This document shows positions 29,066 through 40,214 of a DNA stretch of 64,000 nucleotides, piece after piece. The position numbers were made by a program, and so were the translations under genes. How positions within the stretch are numbered: position 1 is the stretch's first letter; every line of letters begins with the position of its first letter. The notes beneath the pieces are model-generated. The model saw only the letters and a program-made list of their open reading frames with translations. It searched no databases and had not been told where the DNA came from. Origin of the DNA: Ixodes scapularis (taxonomy: Eukaryota > Arthropoda > Arachnida > Ixodida > Ixodidae); contig NW_024609948.1 in the NCBI RefSeq assembly GCF_016920785.2, forward strand, positions 1,302,001 to 1,366,000, given 5' to 3'.

Positions 29066-31129
29066 TATCGCCAAGTCGTTCTCTTCGTCGTCTGACACTT
29101 CGACGTACTCGTCAAGGTTTTCCTCGCCTACGTAGGGCGAAATGTCGAACGTACCAGTGTCGGAGTGTTCTTCCAGCACGCTAGAGAGGTACCTTACGAC
29201 ATGTTCTTTCTTCACCTCGTCGTTAATGCCGATCTGATCGATGATACCCATTGCCTCGATGTAGTCGTGGTTGTCGTAATCTCCTCCTCCCTCCATATCA
29301 ACATCCATATCTTCGTCATCACCCGGAGGCGCTACTCGTTGATTTGGCATAAAGCGTGAACATCGGGGGTCCCTCATGTCTCGCCAGAGCGTCTGGAAAG
29401 TCGGCAGCAAACGCTCTCCGTATATTCTTTCTAACGACTTTACAAAGTCGAGGAGAGTGTCGGAAGGAAAATAGCCATGGACGTTTCTCATCATATCTAT
29501 AAATTCGAGCGCCATGTACACCGGATTCGCTACGGACATGTATGGTTTGAGATTGGGCGTCGTGTATTCGTACGTCGACTTGTCTTCGTCTATCTCGAGC
29601 TGCCGAACAAGATCCAAAAAAAGATACATGGGCACCTTGGCCAGGCCAGGATTGTTCGTGGCCGTACTCAAGAGACGTTTCAATAAATGTGGCAACGTCC
29701 AAAAGAAGGACTGCCAGAAAGCGAGCGTGTTGATTATGTGTTCGGTGTACAATATCAAGCCAAACTTTAGAAAGGCGCTAAACTGTAATTCGACGTACAT
29801 TTGAGCCACGCGGAGACATAGTATTCTCTTTTTGGCCGACATGTACTCTGAGAAATTAGATATTTCAAAGGGATACTTGCCGGTATAGATTACTTCGACC
29901 GCCCTAACAAATACATCGAGGTCCGAATACTTGGTGACGCTACCTTGAAGGTACGGATTGATTCGAGTCATGTTGGCCAGCAGGTTCAGTAGAAAGACGT
30001 TGTCGCACGCGTGGGAACGCAGCACGTCGGCGATCGAGAAGAGTCGTAGGTCGGGCGCGACGTAAACGTTGTACAGGTCGCGTACGTTGCTGTTTGCCAT
30101 ACCCATAAACACGAGGGCGTGGCTGCCTCTGAGGAAACTATCGGAGGCCGCACGGTCTTGGGGTTTGGTAAAGTCCAGCTCGGTATTGTTGGACGCGTAC
30201 ACGACCGGGACCACGACTCCGTATTTCCTGCCGAGTTTCTGGGTGCTTTCCTTGAGTTGCGGTATGGAAACGTCCAAGATGTCAAAGCCCTGGAGGAGCG
30301 CGTTTAGTCTGTGTATGGCGGTGGGTAACATGACGGTCGTGCCGCTAATTTCGAAGAAGCGAAATATCTGCTGAACGCGCGTCAGGGCGTGGTCGAGAAA
30401 GTCGGGTGGTCGGTCTGGGGACACGGATTCGTGCTTTAGGTTTTCGATAAATTCGGACACGAGCTTGCGGTACTCGGCCGTCGTCTGGTCGTTTGTAGTA
30501 CGTTTGTTACGCCACACGTGCTTCATGATGTTGAGGAAATTCTTTTCGATGGTAAAGTAATTTGGCAAGAGGTGGATCAGAAGGTAGACCGTCTGGACGT
30601 TGATGTATTTGCGTGGCATGGGCGTAGTCTTGGCTATGGGCTCGATGCCCACAAAGGCGCTTTCGAACGAGGACGACGAGCTCGGGTTCTGCGCTGCCTC
30701 GACGCCCTGTTTGTTTATGACGCTGCCGAAAATGGTGCGGGCCGGACGCGCGGGTTTGATTACGATGGCGTCGCTCTGCGATAGAATGTAGGGCATGAGA
30801 TTGTCCATGTTTTGGATCGAACTCAACCACTTGTTGAAGACGCGCATGTGCATCTGAAATTCGAACGGTTCCCCGTATTTTCTCAGTGTGGGCACGAGCT
30901 CAAAGAGTTTGGAGAGGTATTCGTTTTCGCGCTCGTTTAGCTTGTAATCTGCCAACTCGGTAAACATGCGCTGAGCGACCGAGTGAACGAACGAAGCCCC
31001 CGAGAGCTGCAGTCGGCGCGGGGACGTGTCCACGTCAAATAGTTTGGCCAACACGCGAACGTCCTCCACGGTAACGTTCAGCTCCGTCTGTTCGTCGGCG
31101 AAATGAACACCCCTGGGTCGGTCTGCCAT
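29066..31129 (-). pseudogene. Viral paralogue family protein (member 1), 3' end removed by LINE copy 3
   Basis: About 688 codons from ATG 31129, open up to the LINE junction, where a TGA in the element tail (29063-29065) ends it. Only about 30 residues are lost, so a near-complete protein could still be made. It shares with the genes at 31493-33502 and 33557-35323 an N-terminal domain, a central block (AIHRLNALLQGFDILD), then DLYNVYVAPDLRLFSIADVL and AKKRILCLRVAQMYVELQF. The C-terminus is very acidic (DDEDMDVDMEGGGDYD). No membrane segment. The family is unknown to me; a tegument or capsid-associated role is only a guess. Confidence 0.78.
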
Positions 31130-31707
31130 TTTTTTATTTAGTCTTTTTCTCTTTTTGGGCAATCTCGATGAGTTTCTTCCTCAAGGTCTCGGCCCCTCGT
31201 CGCCGCGTTGCTGTCTTCCACGGCGCCGCAGTAGACACCCTTGGAGTAGGTTACGATCTCTTGGTCGCAGATGCGATCGACGTAGTATACGATGTCTGCG
31301 TCGTCCGCACCCACGATCGAGTCTCAAGCGCCGTCAGACTCGAGAAGGCATTCACGGGAAACAGGTACTCGAGTCTGTAGTCGTTCAGAAATTCCAAATC
31401 GAGGATGCTTCGCCCCAGTCCTCCACGGTAACGTCCAGCTCCGTCTGTTCGTCGACGAAATGAAAACCCCTGGGTCGGTCTGCCATTTTTTATTAAGTAT
31501 TTTTCTCCTTTTGGGCAATCTCGATGAGCTTCTTCCTCAAGGCCTTGGCCCTCGTCGCCGCGTTGGTTGCTTCCACGGCGCCGCAGTAGATACCCTTGGA
31601 GTAGGTTACGGTCTCTTGGTCGCAGATGCGATCGACGTAGTATACGATGTCTGCGTCGTCCACACCCACGATCGAGTCGCAAGCGCCGTCAGACTCGAGG
31701 AGGCATT
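31063..31707 (-). repeat. Tandem duplication spanning the gap between two viral paralogues
   Basis: Sequence at 31063-31350 recurs 356 bases away at about 31418-31707; for instance GGGCAATCTCGATGAG starts at 31157 and at 31513. The unit holds the start of member 1, the spacer and the end of member 2. The extra copy (about 31137-31484) therefore carries a stranded duplicate of the member 1 start codon region (31418-31484) and of the member 2 C-terminus. Compared with the main copy it lacks about 220 bases, matching 31708-31928. The duplicate codes for nothing complete. Confidence 0.75.
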
Positions 31708-33502
31708 GAGACAGGATCTGTTCTCGCTTGAAGGCGATTCGATTCAACAACGCGTCGTCTATCGTTTCCATCGCGTCGCAGCTACCCAGATCTATACCTG
31801 GGTCCAGGCCCTCGTCGTTTGTGCCGGCATCCTTCAGGGCCTTGTAATATTCGTAACCGGCCGCCACGGAAGCGGCGTGAGTTGTAAATATAGACTTGCA
31901 GCGATCGTCAATGTCGGTTCGGAACCCCACGGGAAACAGGTACTCGAGTCTGTATTCGTTCAAAAAATCCAAATCGAGGATGTTTCGCCCCAGCTTTATG
32001 CGGTCAGGAAACGCGTCGTAGAGTGCGTCCAGAGTCTCGGCCGGATTCAGGACGGTCGGGTACCAGTCCATGGGCTCGTTCGAGTATATCCTACGGACGT
32101 CGTACTTGTTGTCCCTACACGCTTCCAAAAGGTCGAGCAAAGGTAGGAGGGGTAGGTATCCGACGTCGGATCCATCGACGCTCACCACGCGAAGTAGTTT
32201 GGCGTACATGACTGGTTTGTTGTGAAAGAGCGCCAGCCAAAAGATGGAAGGATAACACTCGTAACGGTTGTACGCCAAGATGCTCGTAAAATTTGTCTCC
32301 AAGTAGGCGCACCCGATGACCAGGCAAAAGTATCTCTTGTACAGCGACACGGTTTTGGGGCTGGCCCACGAATAGAGCCCGCTCTCTATCACTTCTGCCG
32401 CTCGTGCAAATACCTGCATATCCGTGTAGTTACCGTACAGCTTGAGTCTGGTGAGTTCCTGCAGGGCTTGTAGGCACCAGAGACTGTCAGCGCTACCCGA
32501 TTTAATCACATCGGATGAACGATACAGGCGCAATCCGGGACTGACGTAGTAGTTCCAAACTTCGTTGTGTCGCAGGTTTTGGTCCCCGAGCACTAGTTTG
32601 ATTATCGAGTACACCACGTATGCCCTGGTGCATGTCTCCGCGGCCAGTTCTCGGTCGGTGGCGAAGGAGGCCTTGAACAGGACGTTGTAGTTTCGAGCCG
32701 CTCGAACGACGTTTCGCAAGAACGGATCGTCGTCGTTCACGTCTCGCAAATCGTGCCACCGGAGTAGCGCGTTCACCGCCTGCAAGGTTTGGTGAAGGGG
32801 CACATCCTTGGTGACCTGAGGAGTTACTTTGCAAAGGGTCATGTCCAGTACGTGTGGGTGGCGTTCGCTTATGATCCCTTTCAATAGGAGCAGGGCGGTT
32901 GGCGACACCCAGCGGGGTAGGGAGAGAGACGGGCTTCCGTCGTTTCGTTCTCTGTTTGGAGAGTCGACGACCTCCACGCCGAGACGGACGTAGTTGACTA
33001 TGTCTCGCCCTTCGCTATAGCAATCCGTCGGGTTCTCGCATTCTGGCGGCTGCCTAGTAGGAGGTCCCGACACTAGCTTGCAAGTCACGAGCCTGTCCGG
33101 TCTTCTTCGACTCTAACGGGCGAATGCAGCGTTGGGTTGGTCGTCGTCGTCCTCGTCGTGTAGGCTCCACACGCGTTCGCTATACTTTGCGTTGGGGTAC
33201 CGCTTATAATCGTGCATAAATGAGGCGAGCGGATCGATCCACTGGAAGAAGACGGCCAATACGTTTCTGGGGTCGTGGCGAGACGGAAGTTTGAGTTTGT
33301 GGATGAAGGGAAGGTAGACGAGATTATAGAGAAACTTTACGTCGTCCGTACCCCCTCCGTCCCTGTAAGAGGTGAGGCGTCTCGTAACAGAATCGACTAT
33401 TGCTTCGTACAAGTCCTTACCTGTCTTTAGACGTCGTTCGTCTATGTTTAGTCTGTTTGCCAGGATCTTTGCATCCGCGACGGTTAGATACGGTGCCGAC
33501 AT
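31493..33502 (-). pseudogene. Viral paralogue family protein (member 2), interrupted by one stop codon
   Basis: ATG 33502 opens 129 codons ending at TAG 33113-33115. The same frame then continues without interruption from 33112 to the TAA at 31493. Together the span is about 670 codons, similar to the family members on either side. The upstream part matches their N-terminal domain and the downstream part their central and C-terminal domains (LQAVNALLRWHDLRD, NEVWNYYVSPGLRLYRSSDV, YKRYFCLVIGCAYLE). A single nonsense change is the simplest reading; readthrough cannot be excluded. AATAAA overlaps the final stop. Confidence 0.8.
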
Positions 33503-33556
33503 GTTTTTATTTTAAACACACCAGCCATTTGGAGGGATCCAAAAACTTTATTATTT

Positions 33557-35323
33557 TCAAATGTAGCGCACGCCAACGTCCAAATTCTGTGGGATCTTGG
33601 CAAAGACGTATTCGAGTTCCATGTGCGGCAAGAGGATTTCTTGTCGCAGGTCTTCCGGCGCAAATTGCATGTACGATAGCAGATGACCGGCAAAGTCCCT
33701 CGCTCTGATTTCGTTGGGCCCGTTAAAGTTGACGACGTCCTTGAGTGCGTTGGCGTACTTGACGAACGCGTAGATCGGGGCAAATATTTTGGGGTACTCG
33801 CTCGACACGCCGGGAAGTTTGCCGTAGCAAAAATGGACGCGGCCGTCCTTTGATTTGTTGTCGGCGAGCACGCCGGCCATCTGCATGTTGCAGTCCAAGA
33901 CCAGTCGGAAAAGGAAAGTGACAATTTCGTAGCGTTCATCTTGCTTCGCCTTGTTTCGACCGTGGTGCAGAACAAAATCTAGATACTCGGGTCGCTTTTC
34001 GAAAACCGAATGTAGCACGTACAGGTTGGTCTGTAGGGCCTTTAACCGTCTACACTGCACGTAGTCTCTAAACTTTACCAGGTAGTATGCTTCCAAAAAG
34101 GCTAGGCAGAGATAGCGTTTCTCCAGAGATATCACGTCGACCGGGTGGTACTTGCTGCCAAACGGGTAGCGGCCCGTGGCCACCGCCTCCTCGGCCCTCG
34201 AAATGATGTGTTTGTCCTTGTAGCCAGCCTCGATTCTTGCGTCGCTTGGCACCAACATCAGCAGGCGTTCTAAAGCGTGCAGGCAAAAGGTGGACGTGGC
34301 CGCGTGCGTCGTCAACACAGAAGTGAGCGTGTCCACCTTGCACTTGTCTGTCACGTACAGCTTGTACAGGTCGTGCGGTCTCAGCGAATCGCCTGAGGCA
34401 CCCATGAGCATCTTAATTAGGTAAAATCGTAGCATGTTGCAAGTGTTCTTCTCGAGAATCTGCTTGTCGGTCGCCAGTGAGGCCTGAAAAACGACGTTAC
34501 GCTTGCGCGCCGTTATGTTTATGCGCTTCAGAAAGGTTTGCGAGTCGTTAGAATCGAACAGGTCAAAGGCTTGCAACAGTCCGTTAATGTTGTGTATGGC
34601 CTGTCGCATGTTGATTTGGGACTCGCGCGAAGATTCAATTTTTTTCGAAACTATGCAACACGCCAGGTCCAGATTGAGTGGCTTGTTGTAAGTCAGGATC
34701 TCGCCAATCAGTAATAGACTCTGGACGCTCAGGTGCTTGACGTACGTCGGGTAAATGGGCGTGACCGTCATCGAAGTGTTGGGTTCTTTGAGGGCGTTCG
34801 TGTTTAGGGCATTTTTCTTTGACTTGGCCGCCGTTGCCACGTCCACAACGTCCAGCTCCATCGGGCAATCGGTCTTGTAGGCCACGGACACGTCGGGGAC
34901 GCGCCGCACTTTATCCAACCACCCCATAAAGTACTGGAGCAGAACCTTAAAATCGGTCGTCTTGGGTGGCGACGACGTCGGCAGGACTTCTTCCAGCACC
35001 TCGGTCATGTAACCCAGGGCCCTGTCCACTCTGCAATTCTCCTGAATCTCGGAAAACATGCGAGACACCACCAAATGCACAAACTGCGCGCCCGTCATGG
35101 CCTTGTCCGCGCTCAGCGCAATTCCGAATCGATCGGCGGCGGCTCGCACCTCGGTGTTACGCGCGCGCGGATAGTCGTACGTGCTGAGGTTGACGACGGT
35201 GTTTTCGTGTTCCATGATCACGCCGCTAACGGCGTCCACGTGCGTAAACTTGTTTGTGACGTACTCGTTGGCATTTTCACCCAGTCTGATGTGGACCGGG
35301 TCTTTCTCTAGCAGCGGATCCAT
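33557..35323 (-). CDS. Viral paralogue family protein (member 3), intact
   Basis: A 588-residue protein from ATG 35323 to TGA 33557, with AATAAA just downstream. Family blocks are visible in order: MTGAQFVHLVVSRMFSEI near residue 78, AIHNINGLLQAFDLFD near 245, PHDLYKLYVTD near 310, and LEKRYLCLAFLEAYYLVKF near 400. It is the only one of the three members without a visible lesion. The start lies about 90 bases from the polymerase gene on the other strand, so the two genes diverge. No recognisable enzymatic motif or membrane segment. Function unknown. Confidence 0.8.
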   Translation of the reverse strand: MDPLLEKDPVHIRLGENANEYVTNKFTHVDAVSGVIMEHENTVVNLSTYDYPRARNTEVRAAADRFGIALSADKAMTGAQFVHLVVSRMFSEIQENCRVDRALGYMTEVLEEVLPTSSPPKTTDFKVLLQYFMGWLDKVRRVPDVSVAYKTDCPMELDVVDVATAAKSKKNALNTNALKEPNTSMTVTPIYPTYVKHLSVQSLLLIGEILTYNKPLNLDLACCIVSKKIESSRESQINMRQAIHNINGLLQAFDLFDSNDSQTFLKRINITARKRNVVFQASLATDKQILEKNTCNMLRFYLIKMLMGASGDSLRPHDLYKLYVTDKCKVDTLTSVLTTHAATSTFCLHALERLLMLVPSDARIEAGYKDKHIISRAEEAVATGRYPFGSKYHPVDVISLEKRYLCLAFLEAYYLVKFRDYVQCRRLKALQTNLYVLHSVFEKRPEYLDFVLHHGRNKAKQDERYEIVTFLFRLVLDCNMQMAGVLADNKSKDGRVHFCYGKLPGVSSEYPKIFAPIYAFVKYANALKDVVNFNGPNEIRARDFAGHLLSYMQFAPEDLRQEILLPHMELEYVFAKIPQNLDVGVRYI

Positions 35324-35379
35324 ATTTTATTTATAACCTTTTTTATGACCTCGGTCGTTATCCGAAGCTCCGCCTCACG

Positions 35380-35416
35380 CGCCATAAATATATTGAGGGG
35401 AGTCGCGCTCCGGCGT
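35380..35416 (+). promoter_or_regulatory. Candidate promoter of the DNA polymerase gene
   Basis: An AT-rich box CATAAATATATTG (35382-35394) stands out in GC-rich sequence about 30 bases before the first ATG (35417). This fits a TATA element with a very short leader. By inference only. Confidence 0.35.
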
Positions 35417-37478
35417 ATGCCGCATAAAGGTGTATCTCTACGCCGTGGACTACGAGTACGTGTACGACAAGTTTAGCGGCAACTCGAAAATGGCGATCTA
35501 TTGCAAAAGAAAGGGTCGCGACGGTCTGTACGTGTCGTGCGTGGTGTACGTGCTATGGTCCAGCTACCTTTACGTTTCCGTCAAGGAATGCGCCATTTAT
35601 AAGTACGAACGATGGGGCGGAAACGAGGACGACAACGAGTCGGACGCCGACTATGTCAGGCGTGATGTCGTGGATGGGCGACTGCAGCGACAGAAGCTCG
35701 AAATGTCGTCGGCTTCCAACGTGCGGTGCGAGGTGGTCGAGAAGCTCAACGGCTATGGATTCCGCGAGGCTGAAGACGTCTACCTCAAGGTGTACATCTC
35801 GGACCCCAAACTCATGCGGGCGTTTCTCCACGGCATGCCGGCCGGATCCACCTTTGGCGGCCAAGTGGATTCCATCATCCAGCTAATAGTGGACCTCGAG
35901 GTTACGCCCTGGCTCTACGTAGCGGACGACAAGATACGAAGCCTGCAGCGGAACGGCACCTGTTTTTCGCGAAGAATCGAGGAGTTTGATGTCGTGGACT
36001 GTAGGGATCTGAAGCCGGTCGTCGAAGAGTTTGAGTTTGATTTCGACGCGGCCGACAAGACACGTGCGTCGCACTGGGACTTTGGTAACCGCCTCGTGGA
36101 TTGCCGAACGCACTGCCGATTTCTGCACTCGGACACCTGCAATCTGGAAGAGTTTGCCGCTGAGCTGAAGAAGCAGCACGTCAACGTTACCCGGTCTTTG
36201 GCGGGGCCTTCGCGTTACTATCTCCGCGTCTGTCACGAAAAGGTGAACACCGACTTTAAGCTAAAGTGGGATGACGACTACGTGCGGTTCGAGAAGGGAC
36301 CGACGAAGGCCGTGACGATAGTGGACAGGGCCACGAACGAGGCACACTGCACCTTCGACGATTGGCTGTGGCGGTGTGGACGGACGGCGACTGGGATCGC
36401 CATCTCGAGAAAGTTTGAGTGTAGGGAAAAGTTTAGCTACCGCAAACCACTCGACATACCGCCCGTGGTCACAATGTGCTTTGACATAGAGTGCATAAGC
36501 GACGACGAAGGGAACTTTCCCATCGCTAAGCTGGGGGATTCCATAATTCAGATTGCCTGCGTCACCGTACACGACATGCTCCGCACAAAATTGACCGACT
36601 ATTCGAAAGCCGACTGCATACAAAAGACCGTGTTTACGGTGGGCTACTGCTCGCCCATCCCCGGCGTCAGAGTCGTGAGCTGCATCGACGAGAAGGAGCT
36701 GCTGAGGGCATTCAACTCGCACTTTGTCGAGATGGACCCGGACATTGTCACCGGCTACAACATAATCAACTTTGACTTTCCCTACGTGTTGCAGCGAATG
36801 GACATGCTCAAGGTGACCCAGACTATGAGCAGACGCAAGTGGTGTCGGTGGACCCACTACCACAAGTACGCCAGTCGTCGCATCGAGTATTTCAAGCCGC
36901 CGTCGCCGGACAACGTGGCCAGTCCGGAATGGCGCAAGTGCGTGCGCGACAACCAGGCCAAGTCGTGGAACACGGAGATAGTCTTGACCACGCCGTCGCG
37001 GGTCGTCATCGACATGTACAAGATTATTCAGGAGGGGCAGTTTCGCTTGCGGCGGGAGACGCTGGACGCAGTCTCTTCGCACTTTCTCGGCGGTGAGACC
37101 AAGGAAAACGTAAAGTACAAGGACATGTTTCGGCTCTTTCACGGCGGACCCGACGATAGGAAAAAAATTGCGAGTTACTGCGTCCAGGACTGCATGCTGC
37201 CCCTCAAGCTGATGACCAAGCTCACGACGCTCGCCTCGACGCTGCAGTTTGCCAAGGTCAACATGATACCGATGCGCTACGTGCACGGAAAGGGGCAGCA
37301 GATCAGGGCCTTTTCTCTGATTTTGCACGAGGCGAAGGCGCGCAACATGATCTTTCCCTCCTTTGTGCCGCCCGTCGGTATGGACAGTTTCCAGGGGGCC
37401 ACCGTCGTGGAGCCGTACAGGGGCTTTTACCAGAGCCCGGTGCTGACCTTGGACTTTGCGTCTCTTTACCCCTCGATA
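35417..37478 (+). pseudogene. Family B DNA polymerase, N-terminal and exonuclease part (herpesvirus-like)
   Basis: This frame carries the 3'-5' exonuclease motifs FDIECIS (Exo I, near residue 350 counted from 35430), DPDIVTGYNIINFDFPYVL (Exo II, near 435) and YCVQD (Exo III, near 582). It reaches the first polymerase motif DFASLYPS at 37453-37476, where a TIR element interrupts it. The order and spacing resemble herpesvirus polymerases. The long frame has no ATG near its start: it is open from 35397, but the nearest ATG (35417) is in another phase, so there may be a small frame disruption at the very beginning. It would be the replicative polymerase of the virus. Confidence 0.9.
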
Positions 37479-39213
37479 CCCTTAGCAGAAAGAGGCCGTA
37501 CTTCGAACGTAGTTGAAATATATTTAGTACGAATATTCATTTTGTATTTATTCTGTATTATTTTGGCCGCATTCGAAATACGCGCGTAATGTATTCAAAA
37601 TACATTATAAATATGAATCAAAAAATATTTTAGGTATACCAAAAATATTATCCCTTCACACTCAAGATGCCATTTGTGCATTAAAAACCGGTTACACAAT
37701 TTTTTTTTATTTTCGATTTTGTCAGCAAATAGTGTTTCTGTGGTATTTGAAGGCACTACTAGATACATCTCACAAAGGTACATTAGAAACGAACACAAAC
37801 ACAAACACCATGACGCACTGAACAGCCCATTCACAGTCCCGTTGACTGCTCTAGAGCCTTATATAGCCTACATATTGAAGGTAATCATTTTTTCGGTGAC
37901 CACCTCTGCGTTTATTAAGGTTCCAAGTATTCGATCTTCTCCTCGGGAGTCTGTCAAAGGGGAAACAGTGTTTTGATGTTCGTGGACGATATCTCTTAGT
38001 AAAAGGCATTGGTACAACTAATAACAATTCGGCGCAGTCCTTAAAACAATATCCACACAAACGGCTCATAAAATACATGTTATTGCTTCTCTGCGTAGCA
38101 CCACTCAGGACGAAGCAAATCAAGGCAGTATCTTCACATTAAAATACTGTAAACTACTTTATTTTCGTGAGGACCTAATTCTCGCAAAGTTCGCGAATCG
38201 CCTACAATTCCGAAAAATAGGTCCCGTGAACAATTCCGGCAAAATGCAAAAATATTAAAATCTATATTGCGATCCCAGCGCGTCGCGAAAATTAGAATTT
38301 GCGAATTATTCCAAAACTCCAACTTTGACCTAAATCGCGAAATATTGAGCCCGCGAAAAATAAATATCTTACAGTAGTTGTTTTGCATTTCCATTTTAGT
38401 AGTTGACTATTTAATATGGTAGTTAATATCACTATATTAAAGTCACTATTCACATCACGTACAATGGTGAGTATACACGTTCAGTGAACTAACATTGTGC
38501 TAACAAAACCACTCCAAACGTATCTGGTCACAGCACCTGCTGAAGCTTTCCAGCATCAGCAAATATTGTAGTTGTAGTCCCCGAACCCCGTTTGTGATTG
38601 GTGTGCAAGGAACAGATCAGATGTGTCCTTGATAGAAAAAAGGAAACAATAACATAAACTGTGCTGATTTATCAGTGCGATGCTCCGTAATTCAGTTGAC
38701 AAACTAATCAAATGTTGTATTTAGGCGCTTCAGTGTACTCCATATCTACTTGAAGGGAACCTCTAGAAGGGGAGCTTTCCAATATTTCGGTAGTTTAAGT
38801 CAAACTACCAAAGTATTGAAGTCAAAAGGTACTTCGAGTATAACACAACAGTATTTACGATTTTCAGGTATTTTAAGAGTATTCTGCACGTATTTTTGAT
38901 TGCTTCGTTTTTTTAGAGTTGGAGGATATTTTGCATGAATTAAATAAATATTTCGAGAAATATACGTGAAAGGTATTTTGTGCCTATTAATTTAGTATTT
39001 ACATATTTCAAAACGCATGAAGGGAACTTCAAATGTAGTTTAAGTAAAGGTATTTTAAAATGATTTTTAGAAGTATATTTTAGTACAAGTAAAAAAAAAA
39101 AAAAAGGTTATATTTTCGGTCTATTTTTCGTGTACTTAAAATTATGAACTCTATTTCAAATACACTCGAATTAGAATGTGGTATATTTCAAACGTATTAG
39201 TTTTCGCTAAGGG
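37479..39213. mobile_element. Non-autonomous TIR DNA transposon with TA target duplication
   Basis: The 1735-base AT-rich insert starts CCCTTAGCAGAAA and ends TTTTCGCTAAGGG, imperfect inverted repeats of about 13 bases. A TA dinucleotide flanks it on both sides (37477-37478 and 39214-39215), and leaving it out restores the polymerase phase. It contains no transposase frame. Internal sequence is rich in TATTTTAAGTATTTT-like motifs, includes a nested TIR element (38145-38377) and a 15-base A run near 39090. The superfamily is uncertain; the TA target fits Tc1/mariner-related groups among others. Confidence 0.85.
38145..38377. mobile_element. Small nested TIR element (MITE)
   Basis: A 233-base block begins TACTGTAAACTACTTTATTT. 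Its other end, read in reverse complement, begins TACTGTAAGATATTTATTT. The inverted ends share about 25 positions with a few mismatches. The centre has several TCGCGAA-type words. No coding capacity. Confidence 0.55.
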
Positions 39214-39215
39214 TA

Positions 39216-40214
39216 ATCATTGCGTAAAATCTCTGCTTCACGACGCTCAAGACCAACGTCGGAGAAAACGTCGGCGAGATGGTCTATCACCGGAACGCGA
39301 GGCTGGTGTGTGACAAAGTGTCGGACGAAGAGCCTCGGAGGCAGGCCACGATAGGGGCGGTTTTCTCTCGTGGCATCAAGCCTGAGCTCAAGAAGAAGCA
39401 TAATGTCAAGCGATTGCAGAGGGGGCAGACCACTTTGGATAAGTTTGTATCCAAATCTCGCAAGACGTCCGTACCCGCCGCTATCGCGCGAGCATCCGCC
39501 TCGCACAAAGAGGAGGTGGAGTTTGCCAACGGCGAGATCCTAACCCCGTCCGGCGATCGCTTCGTCGACCCGAGCGTGAGACTGGGCGTCATCCCGAAGG
39601 TGATTGTTCGACTCCTAAACGCTAGACGCGAGGTCCGCGCGGAGATGAAGAAGGAGACTGACCCTTTCGTCAACATGCTGCTCAACAACCAGCAACTGGC
39701 CATAAAGTGCACCGCCAACTCGATGTACGGCTTCACCGGTGCGCTCGAGAAGGGAGTGCTATCTTGCGTGCAAGTGTCGCGCAGCGTCACGGCCTTTGGC
39801 AGGAGACTCATCGGGAGGACCAAGGCGTACGTCGGCGAGTATCAGGAGCGCGTCGACGACGGCGAGTTTGCCGAGGAGTACGTCGAGGTCCCTCCGCCGC
39901 GCAACCTTTCCGTAATATACGGCGACACCGATTCCGTGATGATCAAGACGCCAGACGGAACCAGCATCGAGACTGCTCTCGTGTGGGGCGAGAAAACTTG
40001 CGAGTGGATCAACGGACATTACCGGCGTCCGATAGAGTTGGAGTTTGAAAAGATTTATTGCCCATACATTCTATTTACGAAAAAGCGCTACGCCGGTAGG
40101 ATGTTTGTCGACGCCAACACTCCTCCCAAGGTCGACTGTAAGGGCCTGGAGAACGTGCGGAGAGATACCTGTCCCTACGTGTCGGAAGTCGTCTCCGAGA
40201 CCATTTCTCTTTGA
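39216..40214 (+). pseudogene. Family B DNA polymerase, palm part, with a stop near its start and a lost 3' end
   Basis: This continues the polymerase after the TIR element in the same phase. A TAA at 39225-39227 falls four codons in, where the family has an aromatic residue just before NLCF. Downstream the frame is open and carries QLAIKCTANSMYGFTG (39691-39738), the catalytic YGDTDSVM (39919-39942) and KKRYAG (40081-40098), then KGLENVRRDTCPYV. It ends at 40212-40214, well before the thumb region normally found after this motif. Beyond about 40213 the sequence belongs to a gene on the other strand, so the 3' end appears deleted. Confidence 0.9.

Noticed and set aside
33086..33115. Two separate genes of 129 and 531 codons
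   Set aside because: Both are in one phase, separated by a single TAG, and together match the full length of two neighbouring paralogues. The downstream part has only a GTG as a start.
36261..37328. Long minus-strand frame under the polymerase
   Set aside because: It lies entirely antisense to the conserved exonuclease motifs of the polymerase. Long shadow frames are expected in GC-rich viral coding sequence.
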